DNA from: Streptomyces rapamycinicus NRRL 5491
GTDB taxonomy: Bacteria > Actinomycetota > Actinomycetes > Streptomycetales > Streptomycetaceae
Direction: 5' to 3'
DNA length: 64,000 nt
Assembly (NCBI RefSeq): GCF_024298965.1
Contig: NZ_CP085193.1
Span: 11,408,001-11,472,000 of the forward strand
Positions 55,833 through 64,000 of the stretch are shown piece after piece. Made by a program: the position numbers and the translations under genes. The notes under the pieces were generated by a model that saw nothing but the letters and a program-made list of their open reading frames with translations, ran no database searches and was not told the DNA's origin. Within the stretch, counting starts at the first letter, position 1. Each line of letters begins with the position of its first letter.

Positions 55833-56798
55833 TCACAGCTCCGAGGGCTTCTTTCCCGCGGTGGGCGCGGTGCGCGCTCGGGGACGTGCCGGTACACGTC
55901 CCCGAGTGACGGCGAGCACCGCGCCCGACAGCAGCACCAGGGCGCCCAGCGCCTGGAGACCGCCGAAGGACTCGTCCAGGAAGGCCATGGCGCACACGGT
56001 GTTGACCACCGGGACCATGAACATCATCAAGGACGCGGACGCCGGACCCACCGTCCCCACTCCCCGGTAGTACAGGAGATTGGCCACGGCGGCCGGGCCG
56101 ATGGCGAGGAACACCACGTTCAGCCAGAGGCCGGCCGGCAGTCCGTCCCAGTGCACCTCGCCGAGGTCGGGCGCGGCGAGCACCCCCAGCAGCACCGCCC
56201 CCGCACACGTCGCGTACGTCGTGGCGCGCAGCGGGTCGGTCCCGGCCAGCACCCGGGGCCCGATGAGCGTGTACGCGGCCCAGCACACCGCGCTGAGCAG
56301 ATACAGCAGATCGCCCGAGAGCCGGGTGGTGCCGCCGTGCGCGCTGCCGCCCGCGCCGAAGAAGAACACCACCGCCCCGGCGAGCCCGAGGGCGAGCCCC
56401 GCCAGCCGCCCCCCGGAGGCCCGCTCACGGCCGGTGACCAGGAGGAAGGCGCTGGTCAGCACCGGGCTGAGGACGGGGATGACGATGCCCGCGTCGAGCG
56501 AGGGGGCCAGCGACAGCCCCCAGAAGAAGAAGCCGTTGTAGGCGAAGACCCCCAGGACGCCCGCGAGCGCCGCGCGCCGCCCGCCGCCCCGCGCGGAAGC
56601 CGGGGCGGCCGCCGGTTTGCCGAAGACCGCCACCGCCGCCAGCAGGGCGATCGCCCCGCCACCGAAGCGCAGCAGCGCCGCCACGGTGTGCGGCAGCTGG
56701 GCCACCACCGACTTGGAGCTGGAGAAGGCGCTGCCCCACAGCAGCATGGTGACCGTGAGCAGCAGGTACGGGCTCTTCCATCCCTTGTCTTCAGACAT
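55833..56798 (-). CDS. EamA-family DMT transporter
   Basis: 321 aa from ATG 56798. Ten hydrophobic segments in two five-helix EamA repeats are visible, starting with LLLTVTMLLWGSAFSSSK, and ending with ALGALVLLSGAVLAV before a basic tail. Family members are drug/metabolite transporters that export amino acids or small metabolites (family knowledge). It is divergent from the hydroquinone-reductase-like gene; the 211-bp gap between them shows no clear dyad. The substrate is unknown. Confidence 0.93.
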   Translation of the reverse strand: MSEDKGWKSPYLLLTVTMLLWGSAFSSSKSVVAQLPHTVAALLRFGGGAIALLAAVAVFGKPAAAPASARGGGRRAALAGVLGVFAYNGFFFWGLSLAPSLDAGIVIPVLSPVLTSAFLLVTGRERASGGRLAGLALGLAGAVVFFFGAGGSAHGGTTRLSGDLLYLLSAVCWAAYTLIGPRVLAGTDPLRATTYATCAGAVLLGVLAAPDLGEVHWDGLPAGLWLNVVFLAIGPAAVANLLYYRGVGTVGPASASLMMFMVPVVNTVCAMAFLDESFGGLQALGALVLLSGAVLAVTRGRVPARPRARTAPTAGKKPSEL

Positions 56799-57009
56799 GC
56801 CCCGACCCTGCCCGTGGCCTCGCCTCCGGTCTTGAACGCTGGTGCGCCGCCCCGGCGCCACCCGTTCCGCATCGCCACCCTGTCCGTTCCGTGAGGAATA
56901 CCCCTTCCCGAGATGTGGAACCGGGTAGGTGTCACCCGTGGCACCAGAGCCCGGCAGCCGATTCGTGACCCGGGCCGTCCACGACGGTTCCCGCTTCGGA
57001 AGGTGGTAG

Positions 57010-58038
57010 GTGGTCCCGTTGAACACCGCTGACCAGGAGACACCCCGCGAGCGCAAGGAGTTCCGCCGCTCGGCACCGCACTTCGCCGACCGGATCACCG
57101 CCGACGGCCGGGACGGCTGGCCGGTGGAGGCCGGCCGCTATCGGCTGGTGGTCAGCCGGGCCTGCCCCTGGGCGAGCCGCGCGCTGGTCTCACGGCGGCT
57201 GCTCGGCCTGGAGCCGGCCCTCTCGCTGGCCGTCACCGACCCCATCCAGGACGAGCGCAGCTGGCGCTTCACCCTGGATCCGGGGGACCGGGACCCGGTG
57301 CTGGGTATCGGGTTCCTCAGCGAGGCGTACGACGCCCGTGAGACGGGATACCCGGGCGGGGTGAGCGTGCCCGCGGTGGTGGACGTCCCCAGTGGACGGC
57401 TGGTCACCAACGACTACCACCGGATCACCCTGGACCTCGCCACCGAGTGGACCGCCCTCCATCGCGAGGGCGCGCCGGATCTGTACCCCGAGGAGCACCG
57501 CGACGAGATCGACGACGTGGCGGAGGGCATCTACCGCGATGTGAACAACGGTGTGTACCGCGCGGGCTTCGCCGAGCACCAGCACGGCTACGACGACGCG
57601 TACCGGCGGCTCTTCGCCCGCCTCGACGAGCTGTCCGAGCGGCTGGCCACGCGGCGCTATCTGGTCGGCGACACCATCACCGAGGCCGACATCCGGCTGT
57701 TCACCACGCTGGTCCGGTTCGACGCCGTGTACCACGGCCACTTCAAGTGCAACCGCAACAAGCTCAGCGAGGACCCGGTGCTGTGGGGGTATGTCCGTGA
57801 TCTCTTCCAGACGCCGGGTTTCGGGGACACCGTCGACTTCGACCACATCAAGCGCCACTACTACCAGGTGCACACCAACATCAACCCCCGCCGCATCGTC
57901 CCGCTCGGTCCCGGCCTCTCCGGGTGGCTGACGCCACATCACCGGGAGGAGCTGGGCGGGCGCCCGTTCGGCGACGGCACCGCACCCGGGCCGGTTCCGG
58001 ACGGCGAGGCGGTGCCGGAGGAGGGCCGGGTGGCTTGA
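57010..58038 (+). CDS. Glutathionyl-hydroquinone-reductase-like protein (Xi-class GST)
   Basis: 342 aa from GTG 57010 with GGAAGG upstream. The thioredoxin-like domain has the Cys-Pro-Trp motif SRACPWASRALVSRRL (about 49-64), and the C-terminal helical domain carries GVYRAGFAEHQHGYD and TEADIRLFTTLVRFD, both characteristic of S-glutathionyl-hydroquinone reductases (YqjG/ECM4 family). Streptomyces uses mycothiol rather than glutathione, so the real thiol is probably mycothiol (inference). The enzyme reduces quinol-thiol conjugates and would protect against quinones. Confidence 0.92.
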   Translation: MVPLNTADQETPRERKEFRRSAPHFADRITADGRDGWPVEAGRYRLVVSRACPWASRALVSRRLLGLEPALSLAVTDPIQDERSWRFTLDPGDRDPVLGIGFLSEAYDARETGYPGGVSVPAVVDVPSGRLVTNDYHRITLDLATEWTALHREGAPDLYPEEHRDEIDDVAEGIYRDVNNGVYRAGFAEHQHGYDDAYRRLFARLDELSERLATRRYLVGDTITEADIRLFTTLVRFDAVYHGHFKCNRNKLSEDPVLWGYVRDLFQTPGFGDTVDFDHIKRHYYQVHTNINPRRIVPLGPGLSGWLTPHHREELGGRPFGDGTAPGPVPDGEAVPEEGRVA

Positions 58039-58122
58039 AGTCGCACATGTCGCATTCCCGTGCCGTCCAGCGCCGCATGTCGCTTCGTTCGCCCGGTCTT
58101 CAAGTGATCGGCACACCTGTTA

Positions 58123-58139
58123 CACACATCCCATGTGTG
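58123..58139. promoter_or_regulatory. Perfect dyad downstream of the hydroquinone-reductase gene
   Basis: CACACAT (58123-58129) and ATGTGTG (58133-58139) form a perfect 7-bp inverted repeat with 3 bases between. It lies in the 462-bp gap (58039-58500) before the peptide gene. It could be an operator for the peptide cassette or a weak terminator; the rest of the gap up to 58390 shows nothing else that I recognise. Confidence 0.4.
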
Positions 58140-58396
58140 CGCCCCGGCCCGTGCGCCGCCTGAGCCCCGGTGGTGGCGGGCAGGTCCGACATGACGCGCG
58201 TCACCTCGCACAAGGGGCGCGCCCGGCGGTGAGCTCGGTGACCTTTCTGTGAGGGAACGGCGCCGAGGAGGTGCGCACTTGTGCCCGCCGTGTGATCGGA
58301 AAGTGGCGGAATGCCCGGTTCCGGACTTGGCTGATTCGCAGCGTGGCGAGCCCCGTGATTACATCCGTTTCCGCGCTAAGGCATCCACGGATCCCC

Positions 58397-58451
58397 GGTT
58401 CCCACCGGAACCCCGTGACCGTGCCGCGGGTGCCGATTCCCCTCGGCACCC
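58397..58451 (+). promoter_or_regulatory. Paired hairpins in the leader of the peptide precursor gene
   Basis: GGTTCC/GGAACC (58397-58402, 58407-58412) is a 6-bp hairpin. GGGTGCCGA/TCGGCACCC (58428-58436, 58443-58451) is a perfect 9-bp hairpin with a 6-base loop, ending about 50 bp before the precursor start. They may form a leader structure that stabilises the abundant short message or attenuates it. No convincing -35/-10 pair was found. Confidence 0.45.
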
Positions 58452-58500
58452 ATGCGCTGTTGCAAGCTCAAAGAGACAGTCACCCAAGGGAGACGCAACA

Positions 58501-58719
58501 ATGAACAACGCGCCCAAGGTCGCCACCCAGGAGATCTCCGACGCCGAACTGGACAACGTGGCCGGCGGGATCGGCAACCCGGTGGGCGACGTCCTCGGCA
58601 CCGTGGACTCCGTCACCGGCCCGGTGACCGGCGCCCTCGGCACCGTCACCGGCACGGTTGACGGCGTCACCGGCCTGAACACCACCGGCATCGTCGGTGG
58701 GGTCGTCGGCAGCCTCTGA
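58501..58719 (+). CDS. Double-glycine-leader peptide precursor with glycine-zipper core
   Basis: 72 aa from ATG 58501, GGGAG upstream. Residues 1-23 are a typical leader ending ISDAELDNVAGG, with cleavage expected after Gly23 by a C39 peptidase. The 49-residue core has 13 Gly and 11 Val, no Cys, Lys or Arg, and three Asp (net negative). Gly recurs at spacings of four (25/29/33, 40/44, 47/51/55), and GTVDSVTG, GTVTG and GTVDGVTG are internal repeats. GxxxG spacing is a helix-packing or amyloid-like motif seen in class IIb bacteriocins (family knowledge). Lack of Cys rules out lanthionine rings and disulfides; Ser/Thr or backbone changes cannot be excluded. The exporter genes follow. Confidence 0.88.
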   Translation: MNNAPKVATQEISDAELDNVAGGIGNPVGDVLGTVDSVTGPVTGALGTVTGTVDGVTGLNTTGIVGGVVGSL

Positions 58720-58740
58720 GGCTGACACACCGCCTTCCCT

Positions 58741-58769
58741 GTGCCCCGGGCCTGCCTGGTCCGGGGCAC
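58741..58769 (+). terminator. Hairpin between the precursor and exporter genes
   Basis: GTGCCCCGG (58741-58749) and CCGGGGCAC (58761-58769) form a perfect 9-bp stem with an 11-base loop, 22 bp after the precursor stop. Partial read-through here would give much precursor mRNA and little exporter mRNA, the usual design of peptide export operons. Confidence 0.75.
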
Positions 58770-58794
58770 TCGGCGGTCCACGGCGCCCTTTTCG

Positions 58795-58834
58795 ATCACT
58801 CCCTTCGCGGTTTTCCATCACTCCCTTCGCGGTT
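58795..58834 (+). repeat. Perfect 18-bp direct repeat before the exporter genes
   Basis: ATCACTCCCTTCGCGGTT occurs at 58795-58812 and 58817-58834, a period of 22 bp or about two helical turns. It sits between the terminator hairpin and the start of the membrane-fusion gene. The second copy runs into its GAGGAA ribosome site. It could be a tandem activator site or a simple duplication. Confidence 0.75.
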
Positions 58835-58848
58835 GAGGAAAGACTCTC

Positions 58849-59655
58849 GTGCAGTTCCGCCAGCAGGCCCTCTCCAAAGCACAGTCGGCAGAGGACATCG
58901 ACCTGCCGGTGCGCTACGCCCGTCCCCAGGGATGGCTGGCGCTGGCGGTCACGGTGGTGGTCATGGCCGGGGCCGCCGTATGGGCCGTCACGGGCACCGT
59001 GTCCAACACCCTCGACGCCACCGGGATCCTCACCCACGGCCAGGGCAGCTATGTGCTGCAGAGCCCGATCGCGGGCCAGGTGACCTCCGTCCTCGCACAG
59101 GAGGGCAGCACCCTCCCGGCGGGCGCGCCGCTGCTGAAGGTCCGCACCAGCCGTGGCACCACCGTCGTGCGCACCATCGCCGCCGGCCGCCTCACCACCC
59201 TCTCCGCCTCGATCGGCTCCGTGCTGAACACCGGCGCGAACGTGGCCTCCGTGGAGCGGGTCCGCCACTCCAACGACCCCCTGGTGGCGACCCTGTACGT
59301 CCCCGCGGACCGGGCGGCCTCGGTGCGGCTGGGCGCGTCGGTCGACCTCAGCGTGCAGTCCGCGCCCACGCAGACCTACGGTGTGCTCCGCGGTGAGGTG
59401 CGTGCCGTCGGCCGGACCGCCCAGTCCAGCCAGCAGATCGGCTCCTACCTCGGCAGTGAGCAACTGGGCGAGGAGTTCTCCAAGCACGGCCCGCCGGTCG
59501 CCGTCCAGATACGCCTCGACCGCGACTCCGGCACCCGTTCCGGCTACCGCTGGTCGTCCCCCGAAGGCCCGCCGTTCGCCCTCGGCTCCATGACCCTGAC
59601 CGACGGCACCGTCCACCTGGACGCCCAGCACCCCATCGATTGGCTGCTCCCGTGA
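58849..59655 (+). CDS. NHLM-type bacteriocin secretion protein (HlyD-like membrane fusion)
   Basis: 268 aa from GTG 58849, GAGGAA upstream. One membrane helix (about 30-48: ALAVTVVVMAGAAVWAV) is followed by a lipoyl/barrel-sandwich region (GSYVLQSPIAGQVTSVLAQEG and LLKVRTSRGTTVVRTIAAGRL), the mark of periplasmic-adaptor or membrane-fusion proteins. The coiled-coil hairpin of full HlyD proteins is very short. NHLM systems pair this protein with two ABC proteins (family knowledge), as here. Its stop overlaps the next start. Confidence 0.85.
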   Translation: MQFRQQALSKAQSAEDIDLPVRYARPQGWLALAVTVVVMAGAAVWAVTGTVSNTLDATGILTHGQGSYVLQSPIAGQVTSVLAQEGSTLPAGAPLLKVRTSRGTTVVRTIAAGRLTTLSASIGSVLNTGANVASVERVRHSNDPLVATLYVPADRAASVRLGASVDLSVQSAPTQTYGVLRGEVRAVGRTAQSSQQIGSYLGSEQLGEEFSKHGPPVAVQIRLDRDSGTRSGYRWSSPEGPPFALGSMTLTDGTVHLDAQHPIDWLLP

Positions 59656-61934
59656 CCGCGACGAACGAGGCCGGACCGCCCCGGCCCGCACCCGCCGGAA
59701 GCAGCGGGGCGCGCCGCCCCCAGCCGGCCCGCGGACGGCGGCGCGCCCCGCGTGGCGGAGCCGGGCCGAGGAAGCCCCGGCGCCGTACCGTACGCACCCC
59801 CACCGTGCTCCAGATGGAGGCACTGGAGTGCGGTGCGGCGTCGCTCGCCATGGTGCTCGGACACTACGGGCGCCATGTGCCGCTGGAGGAGCTGCGGATC
59901 GCCTGCGGAGTCTCCCGGGACGGCTCGCGCGCCAGCAATCTGCTCAAGGCCGCCCGGAGCTACGGTCTGCGGGCCAAGGGCATGCAGATGGAGCCCGATG
60001 CCCTCGTGGAGGTCCAGGCCCCGGCCATCCTGTTCTGGGAGTTCAACCACTACGTCGTCTACGACGGCATGGGGCGGCGGTTCGGCAAGCGCGGCGTCCA
60101 CATCAACGACCCCGACAAGGGGCGCCGCTTCGTCCCCGTCGAGGAGTTCGACACCAGCTTCACCGGTGTGGTCCTGGTCCTCGAACCCGAGGATTCCTTC
60201 CGCCGCGGCGGGCGCCGCCCCGGGGTGCTGGGCGCCCTGCCCGCGCGCATGCGCGGCACCACCGGCACCTTGCTCGCGTCGCTGCTGGCCAGCCTGCTGC
60301 TGGTGGCGGTGGGGGCCGCGGTCCCGGCGCTCAGCCGCACCTTCATCGACACCTTCCTGATCGCCGGCCAGGACTCGACGCTTCAGCCGCTGTTCGCGTC
60401 CATGGCCGTGGCGGTGGTCCTCACCGCCGTACTGACCGGTGTCCAGCAGGCGAACCTGCTGCGCGGGCGCATCATCTCCTCCACCCTCAGCAGCGCGCGG
60501 TTCCTGCGCCATCTGCTGCGGCTGCCCGTCACCTTCTTCGCCCAGCGCAGCCCGGCCGACCTGGTCCAGCGGCTGCGCTCCAACGACACCGTCGCCGAGA
60601 CGCTCGCCCGCGATCTGGCCGCCGCGGCCGTCGACGGGGTCGTCGTGGTGCTCTACGCCGTGCTGCTGTGGACCTACGACCCCCAACTCACCGGCGTCGG
60701 CGTCGGGTTGGCACTGCTCAACGTGGTGGCGATACGGGTGGTGGTGCGGCTGCGGGCCACCAGGACCCAGAAGCTGCGGGCCGACACCGCGCGGCTGACC
60801 ACCACCTCGTACACCGGTCTCCAGCTCATCGAGACGGTGAAGGCCACCGGCGGCGAGGCGGGCTACTTCCGCCGCTGGGCCGGTCAGCACGCCATCACCC
60901 TGGAGGAGCAGCAGCGCCTCGGCGTGCCGAGCTCCGTACTGGCCGTGGTCGCCCCCACCCTCGCCACGCTCAACAGCGCCCTCATCCTCTGGATCGGCGG
61001 GCTGCGGGCCGTCGAGGGCCATATCTCCATCGGTCTGCTGGTGGCCTTCCAGGCGCTGGTGACCCGTTTCACCGCGCCCATCACCCGGCTCAACGGAGTG
61101 GCCGGGCGCATCCAGGACTTCTCCGCCGACGTGGCCCGGCTCAAGGACGTGGAGAACTTCCCGGTGGACTCCCTCTACACCCGCGACGAGCCGCGCGCGG
61201 ACACCCGCCGGCTGACCGGGCAGGTGACCCTGGAGAACATCACCTTCGGCTACAACCCGCTGGACGAGCCGCTGCTGCGCGACTTCTCGCTGTCCGTCGG
61301 GCCCGGCCGTCAGGTGGCACTGGTCGGCGCCTCCGGCAGCGGCAAGTCCACCGTCTCCCGGCTCGTCTCCGGCCTCTACACCCCCTGGGAGGGGGTCATC
61401 CGCATCGACGGACAGCGCCTGGAGGACATCCCCCGCGGCGCCCTGGCCGCCTCCGTCTCCTTCGTGGACCAGGAGATCTTCCTCTTCGAGGGGACGGTGC
61501 GGGACAACGTGGCGCTGTGGGACCCGTCGATCCCGGACGAGGCGGTGGTGGAGGCCCTGCGGGACGCCGCGCTCCACGACGATGTGATCGCACGGCGCCC
61601 GGAGGGGATCCACTGCCGGGTGGAGCAGGACGGCCGCAACTTCTCCGGCGGCCAGCGGCAGCGGCTGGAGATCGCCCGTGCCCTGGTGCGCCGCCCCAGC
61701 GTGCTGGTGCTCGACGAGGTCACCAGCGCCCTGGACGCGCGGACCGAGCAGCTCGTCATGGACAACCTGCGCCGCCGCGGCTGTGCGTGTGTGGTGATCG
61801 CCCACCGGCTCAGCACCGTGCGGGACAGCGACGAGATCCTCGTCCTGAACCGCGGCACGGTCGTCGAACGCGGCCGGCATGAGGACCTCGCCGCCGCCGG
61901 AGGCCCGTACGCCGAGCTGATGAAGGAGCACTGA
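59652..61934 (+). CDS. C39 peptidase-containing ABC exporter, NHLM type
   Basis: 760 aa from GTG 59652 (GTGA overlap with the previous stop; a TTG 4 codons earlier is less likely). After a basic Pro/Arg N-terminal tail, the C39 peptidase domain (about 50-190) has Cys60 in QMEALECGAAS, His in FNHYVVYDG and Asp in INDPDKG. Six membrane helices follow (about 215-480), then an ABC ATPase: Walker A GASGSGKST, signature FSGGQRQRLE, Walker B VLVLDEVTS, H-loop VIAHR. It should cut the precursor after Gly-Gly and pump the core out. All catalytic residues are intact. Confidence 0.96.
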   Translation: MTATNEAGPPRPAPAGSSGARRPQPARGRRRAPRGGAGPRKPRRRTVRTPTVLQMEALECGAASLAMVLGHYGRHVPLEELRIACGVSRDGSRASNLLKAARSYGLRAKGMQMEPDALVEVQAPAILFWEFNHYVVYDGMGRRFGKRGVHINDPDKGRRFVPVEEFDTSFTGVVLVLEPEDSFRRGGRRPGVLGALPARMRGTTGTLLASLLASLLLVAVGAAVPALSRTFIDTFLIAGQDSTLQPLFASMAVAVVLTAVLTGVQQANLLRGRIISSTLSSARFLRHLLRLPVTFFAQRSPADLVQRLRSNDTVAETLARDLAAAAVDGVVVVLYAVLLWTYDPQLTGVGVGLALLNVVAIRVVVRLRATRTQKLRADTARLTTTSYTGLQLIETVKATGGEAGYFRRWAGQHAITLEEQQRLGVPSSVLAVVAPTLATLNSALILWIGGLRAVEGHISIGLLVAFQALVTRFTAPITRLNGVAGRIQDFSADVARLKDVENFPVDSLYTRDEPRADTRRLTGQVTLENITFGYNPLDEPLLRDFSLSVGPGRQVALVGASGSGKSTVSRLVSGLYTPWEGVIRIDGQRLEDIPRGALAASVSFVDQEIFLFEGTVRDNVALWDPSIPDEAVVEALRDAALHDDVIARRPEGIHCRVEQDGRNFSGGQRQRLEIARALVRRPSVLVLDEVTSALDARTEQLVMDNLRRRGCACVVIAHRLSTVRDSDEILVLNRGTVVERGRHEDLAAAGGPYAELMKEH

Positions 61935-61935
61935 C

Positions 61936-64000
61936 ATGGCGTCCGTTCACCCGGCCGCGGCGGTGGCCGCGGACGGCGGCGACGCGGTGGTCCAGGCACT
62001 GGGCGCCCTCGGCGCGCCCGTCGACTGCGCCGGGCTGCGCAGCCTCCCGCTGGAGGGCCCGCAGGTGCTCTGGCTCGTCGTCGGCGGCGCCCTGGACCTG
62101 TTCGCGGTGGACGCCGCCGAGGAGGGGCAGTGGCACTTCCTCGGCCGCCTGGAGACGGGCGCGGCGCTCCCCGGCCCGGTCGAGGGGCCGCGCCACACCC
62201 TGCTGGGGAGGCCCTCGCAGGACTGCCTGGTGCGCCGCATCCCGCTGCGCGAGCTGTACCGCCCGGAGGCCTACGACGCCTACGGCACCGGCCAGTCCGG
62301 CGATCCGTACGCCACGTACGGCGGCGGATTCCAGGACACCCCGCCCACCCCGCTGGAGCACGCCGTGGCGCTCGGGGTGAGCCGCAGCCTCGGCGTCCTC
62401 TTCCAGGCCCCGCTGGACGGCGGGGCCGCGTCCGAGGCGGAGGCGGCCGACGAGGACCTGCTCTGGCTCCCGGTGCCGCCCGGCAGTGTGCGCTACGGCG
62501 CCGAGTACAGCGCCCAGGCCGCCGGTGACCTGCTGATCGACGGCGCGCTGTGGCAGCGGATGGTCAACCAGCAGTACCGCCTCGGCACCGCGGTGGACCG
62601 CTGGATCGAGACCATGGAGCGGGCCCACGCCGACCGTACGGCGGCCGGTATCCGGGCCGGTGAGGCCGTGCGCACCCGCGCCGACCAGGCGCTGATCGCC
62701 TCCATCGGAGGGCCCCGGCGGGACCGGCGGCCGTCGGAGGAGAGCACCGACGACGCCGTGCACGCGGTGTGCCGCGCCGTGGCGGAGGCCGCCGGGATCA
62801 CCCTGCCCGACGCGCAGCGGGGCCGCGCCACCGACGACCGTACGGACCCGGTGGAGCGCGTCGCCGCCCACGCCCGGATCCGCACCCGCGCCGTCCGGCT
62901 GGAGGGCCGCTGGTGGCGGGAGGACGCCGGACCGCTGGTGGGCTACCGCGCCAAGTCCGGGGCCCCGGTGGCGCTGCTGTGGCGGCGCGGCCGGTACGAG
63001 GCGGTCAACCCCGCCTCCGGCCTGCGGATCCGGGTGGGCGGCGGCAACGCGGACGAGTTCGAGCCGCGGGGCGTGATGTTCTACCGTCCGCTGCCCGACC
63101 GGCCGATGACGGTGTGGCGGCTGATGCGCTTCAGCGTGCGCGGCGCGGCGGGGGACGTCCGCAACCTCCTGATCAGCGGGCTGGTGACGGTGGCGCTCGG
63201 CGCGCTGGTGCCGCTCGCCACCGGCCAGGTGCTGGGCGGCTTCGTGCCCCGCGCCGAGAAGAGCCCCATCGTCCAGATCTCCCTGGCCCTGATCGTCGCC
63301 GGCGTCGTGGCGGCCGCCTTCATGCTGCTGCAGAACCTGACCCTGCTGCGTCTCGAGGGGCGGCTGGAGTCCACCCTCCAGCCCGCGGTGTGGGACCGGC
63401 TGCTGCGGCTGCCCACCACCTTCTTCGCCCAGCGCTCCACCGGAGAGCTGGCCAGCGCGGCACTCGGCATCAGCACCATGCGCCGGGTGATGTCCGGGAT
63501 CGCCCCGACGGTCCTCCAGGCCGGGACCGTGGGCGTGATGAACCTCGCCCTGCTGCTGTACTACAGCGCCTCCCTGGCGCTCGCGGTGATCGCCGTACTG
63601 CTGGTCGTCTCCGGGGTCTTCCTCGGCATGGGGCTGTGGCAGGTGCGCTGGCAGCGACGGCTGGTGGAGAGCGAGAACAAGCTCAACAACCAGGCGTTCC
63701 AGACCCTGCGCGGGCTGCCCAAGCTGCGGGTCGCCGCGGCCGAGAACTTCGCCTACGCGGCCTGGGCCCGTGGCTTCGCCCACTCCCGCGATCTGCACCA
63801 GCGCACCGGGCGCATCAAGAACCTCACCCAGGTGCTGGACTCCGTCTACCTCCCGCTGGTCTCCCTCGCCGTGTTCATGCTGCTGGCCGGTCCGGCGCGG
63901 GGGAGCATGTCGGCGGGCGCCTTCCTGACCTTCAACACCTCCGTGACCATGCTGCTCACCTCCCTCACGCAGCTCACCAACTCCCTGGTCTCGGTGGTCG
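61936..64000 (+). CDS. Second NHLM-type ABC protein, truncated by the window edge
   Basis: At least 688 codons from ATG 61936, 1 bp after the previous stop; the frame is still open at 64000. The first 360 residues are soluble, with a cyclic-nucleotide-binding-like segment (DCLVRRIPLRELYRPEAY) and no C39 active site. Membrane helices begin near residue 415 (LLISGLVTVALGALVPLATG) with the LPTTFFAQRSTGELAS loop of ABC half-transporters. The nucleotide-binding domain lies beyond the window. NHLM loci typically contain this peptidase-free partner beside the C39 exporter (family knowledge). Confidence 0.9.
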   Translation, partial: MASVHPAAAVAADGGDAVVQALGALGAPVDCAGLRSLPLEGPQVLWLVVGGALDLFAVDAAEEGQWHFLGRLETGAALPGPVEGPRHTLLGRPSQDCLVRRIPLRELYRPEAYDAYGTGQSGDPYATYGGGFQDTPPTPLEHAVALGVSRSLGVLFQAPLDGGAASEAEAADEDLLWLPVPPGSVRYGAEYSAQAAGDLLIDGALWQRMVNQQYRLGTAVDRWIETMERAHADRTAAGIRAGEAVRTRADQALIASIGGPRRDRRPSEESTDDAVHAVCRAVAEAAGITLPDAQRGRATDDRTDPVERVAAHARIRTRAVRLEGRWWREDAGPLVGYRAKSGAPVALLWRRGRYEAVNPASGLRIRVGGGNADEFEPRGVMFYRPLPDRPMTVWRLMRFSVRGAAGDVRNLLISGLVTVALGALVPLATGQVLGGFVPRAEKSPIVQISLALIVAGVVAAAFMLLQNLTLLRLEGRLESTLQPAVWDRLLRLPTTFFAQRSTGELASAALGISTMRRVMSGIAPTVLQAGTVGVMNLALLLYYSASLALAVIAVLLVVSGVFLGMGLWQVRWQRRLVESENKLNNQAFQTLRGLPKLRVAAAENFAYAAWARGFAHSRDLHQRTGRIKNLTQVLDSVYLPLVSLAVFMLLAGPARGSMSAGAFLTFNTSVTMLLTSLTQLTNSLVSVV

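Noticed and set aside
58501..58719. Lanthipeptide or disulfide bacteriocin precursor
   Set aside because: The core has no cysteine, and no LanM, LanB or oxidoreductase gene is visible in the window.

Overview
The window is high-GC actinobacterial DNA, almost certainly from a Streptomyces chromosome. It has pervasive GC third-position codons, many GTG/TTG starts, TGA stops with ATGA/GTGA overlaps, rare TTA codons, modular PKS genes, secreted enzymes and TetR/P450 pairs. No tRNA, rRNA, CRISPR array or insertion sequence was recognised. Everything below is read by eye; no database search was run.

Layout. (1) 1-15062: the 3' end of a modular type I PKS gene (part of one module, two full modules, terminal thioesterase), an associated O/C-methyltransferase and a strong terminator. 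(2) 15174-17531: aldo/keto reductase, small alpha/beta hydrolase, and a convergent secreted Cys-rich protein across a perfect 16-bp terminator hairpin. (3) 17992-19674: an ABC-F ribosome-protection-type ATPase with a long possible attenuator leader. (4) 20126-35547: a tightly overlapped six-gene operon built on a PUFA-synthase-like iterative megasynthase. Its parts are tandem nitronate-monooxygenase-like ER-KS-AT-ACP-KR, then KS-AT-DH-PPTase, a free ACP, an alpha/beta-hydrolase-fold enzyme with a cysteine nucleophile, a GT1 glycosyltransferase and a zinc-ribbon methyltransferase with a membrane segment. A glycosylated lipid or polyketide product is the simplest reading. Two TTA codons suggest bldA control. 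(5) 35589-37453: a UPF0718/UPF0703 two-gene permease unit with a His-rich loop.

(6) 37496-45577, minus strand: a non-contractile (siphovirus-like) tail gene island. It holds a tail terminator, tube, G/GT chaperone pair with a -1 frameshift arrangement, short tape measure, distal tail protein, Gp37-like hub and a candidate fibre protein, led by an HTH protein and a Cys-rich protein. There is no capsid, portal, terminase, integrase or lysis gene, so it may be a domesticated tail or flexible tailocin-like particle. (7) 45715-58038: housekeeping/accessory genes: SDR, secreted GH3 glycosidase, GNAT, secreted amidase-domain protein, P450 with divergent TetR, lipoprotein, double-HTH PucR-like regulator, EamA exporter and a glutathionyl-hydroquinone-reductase-like enzyme.

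(8) 58501-64000 (open at the right edge): an NHLM-type peptide export cassette. A 72-aa precursor has a double-glycine leader and an acidic, Cys-free, glycine-zipper core. It is followed by a terminator hairpin and an 18-bp direct repeat, then a membrane-fusion protein, a C39 peptidase-ABC exporter and a second ABC protein cut by the window edge. The two most original systems here are the PUFA-like glycolipid operon and the glycine-zipper peptide cassette. The tail island is third.
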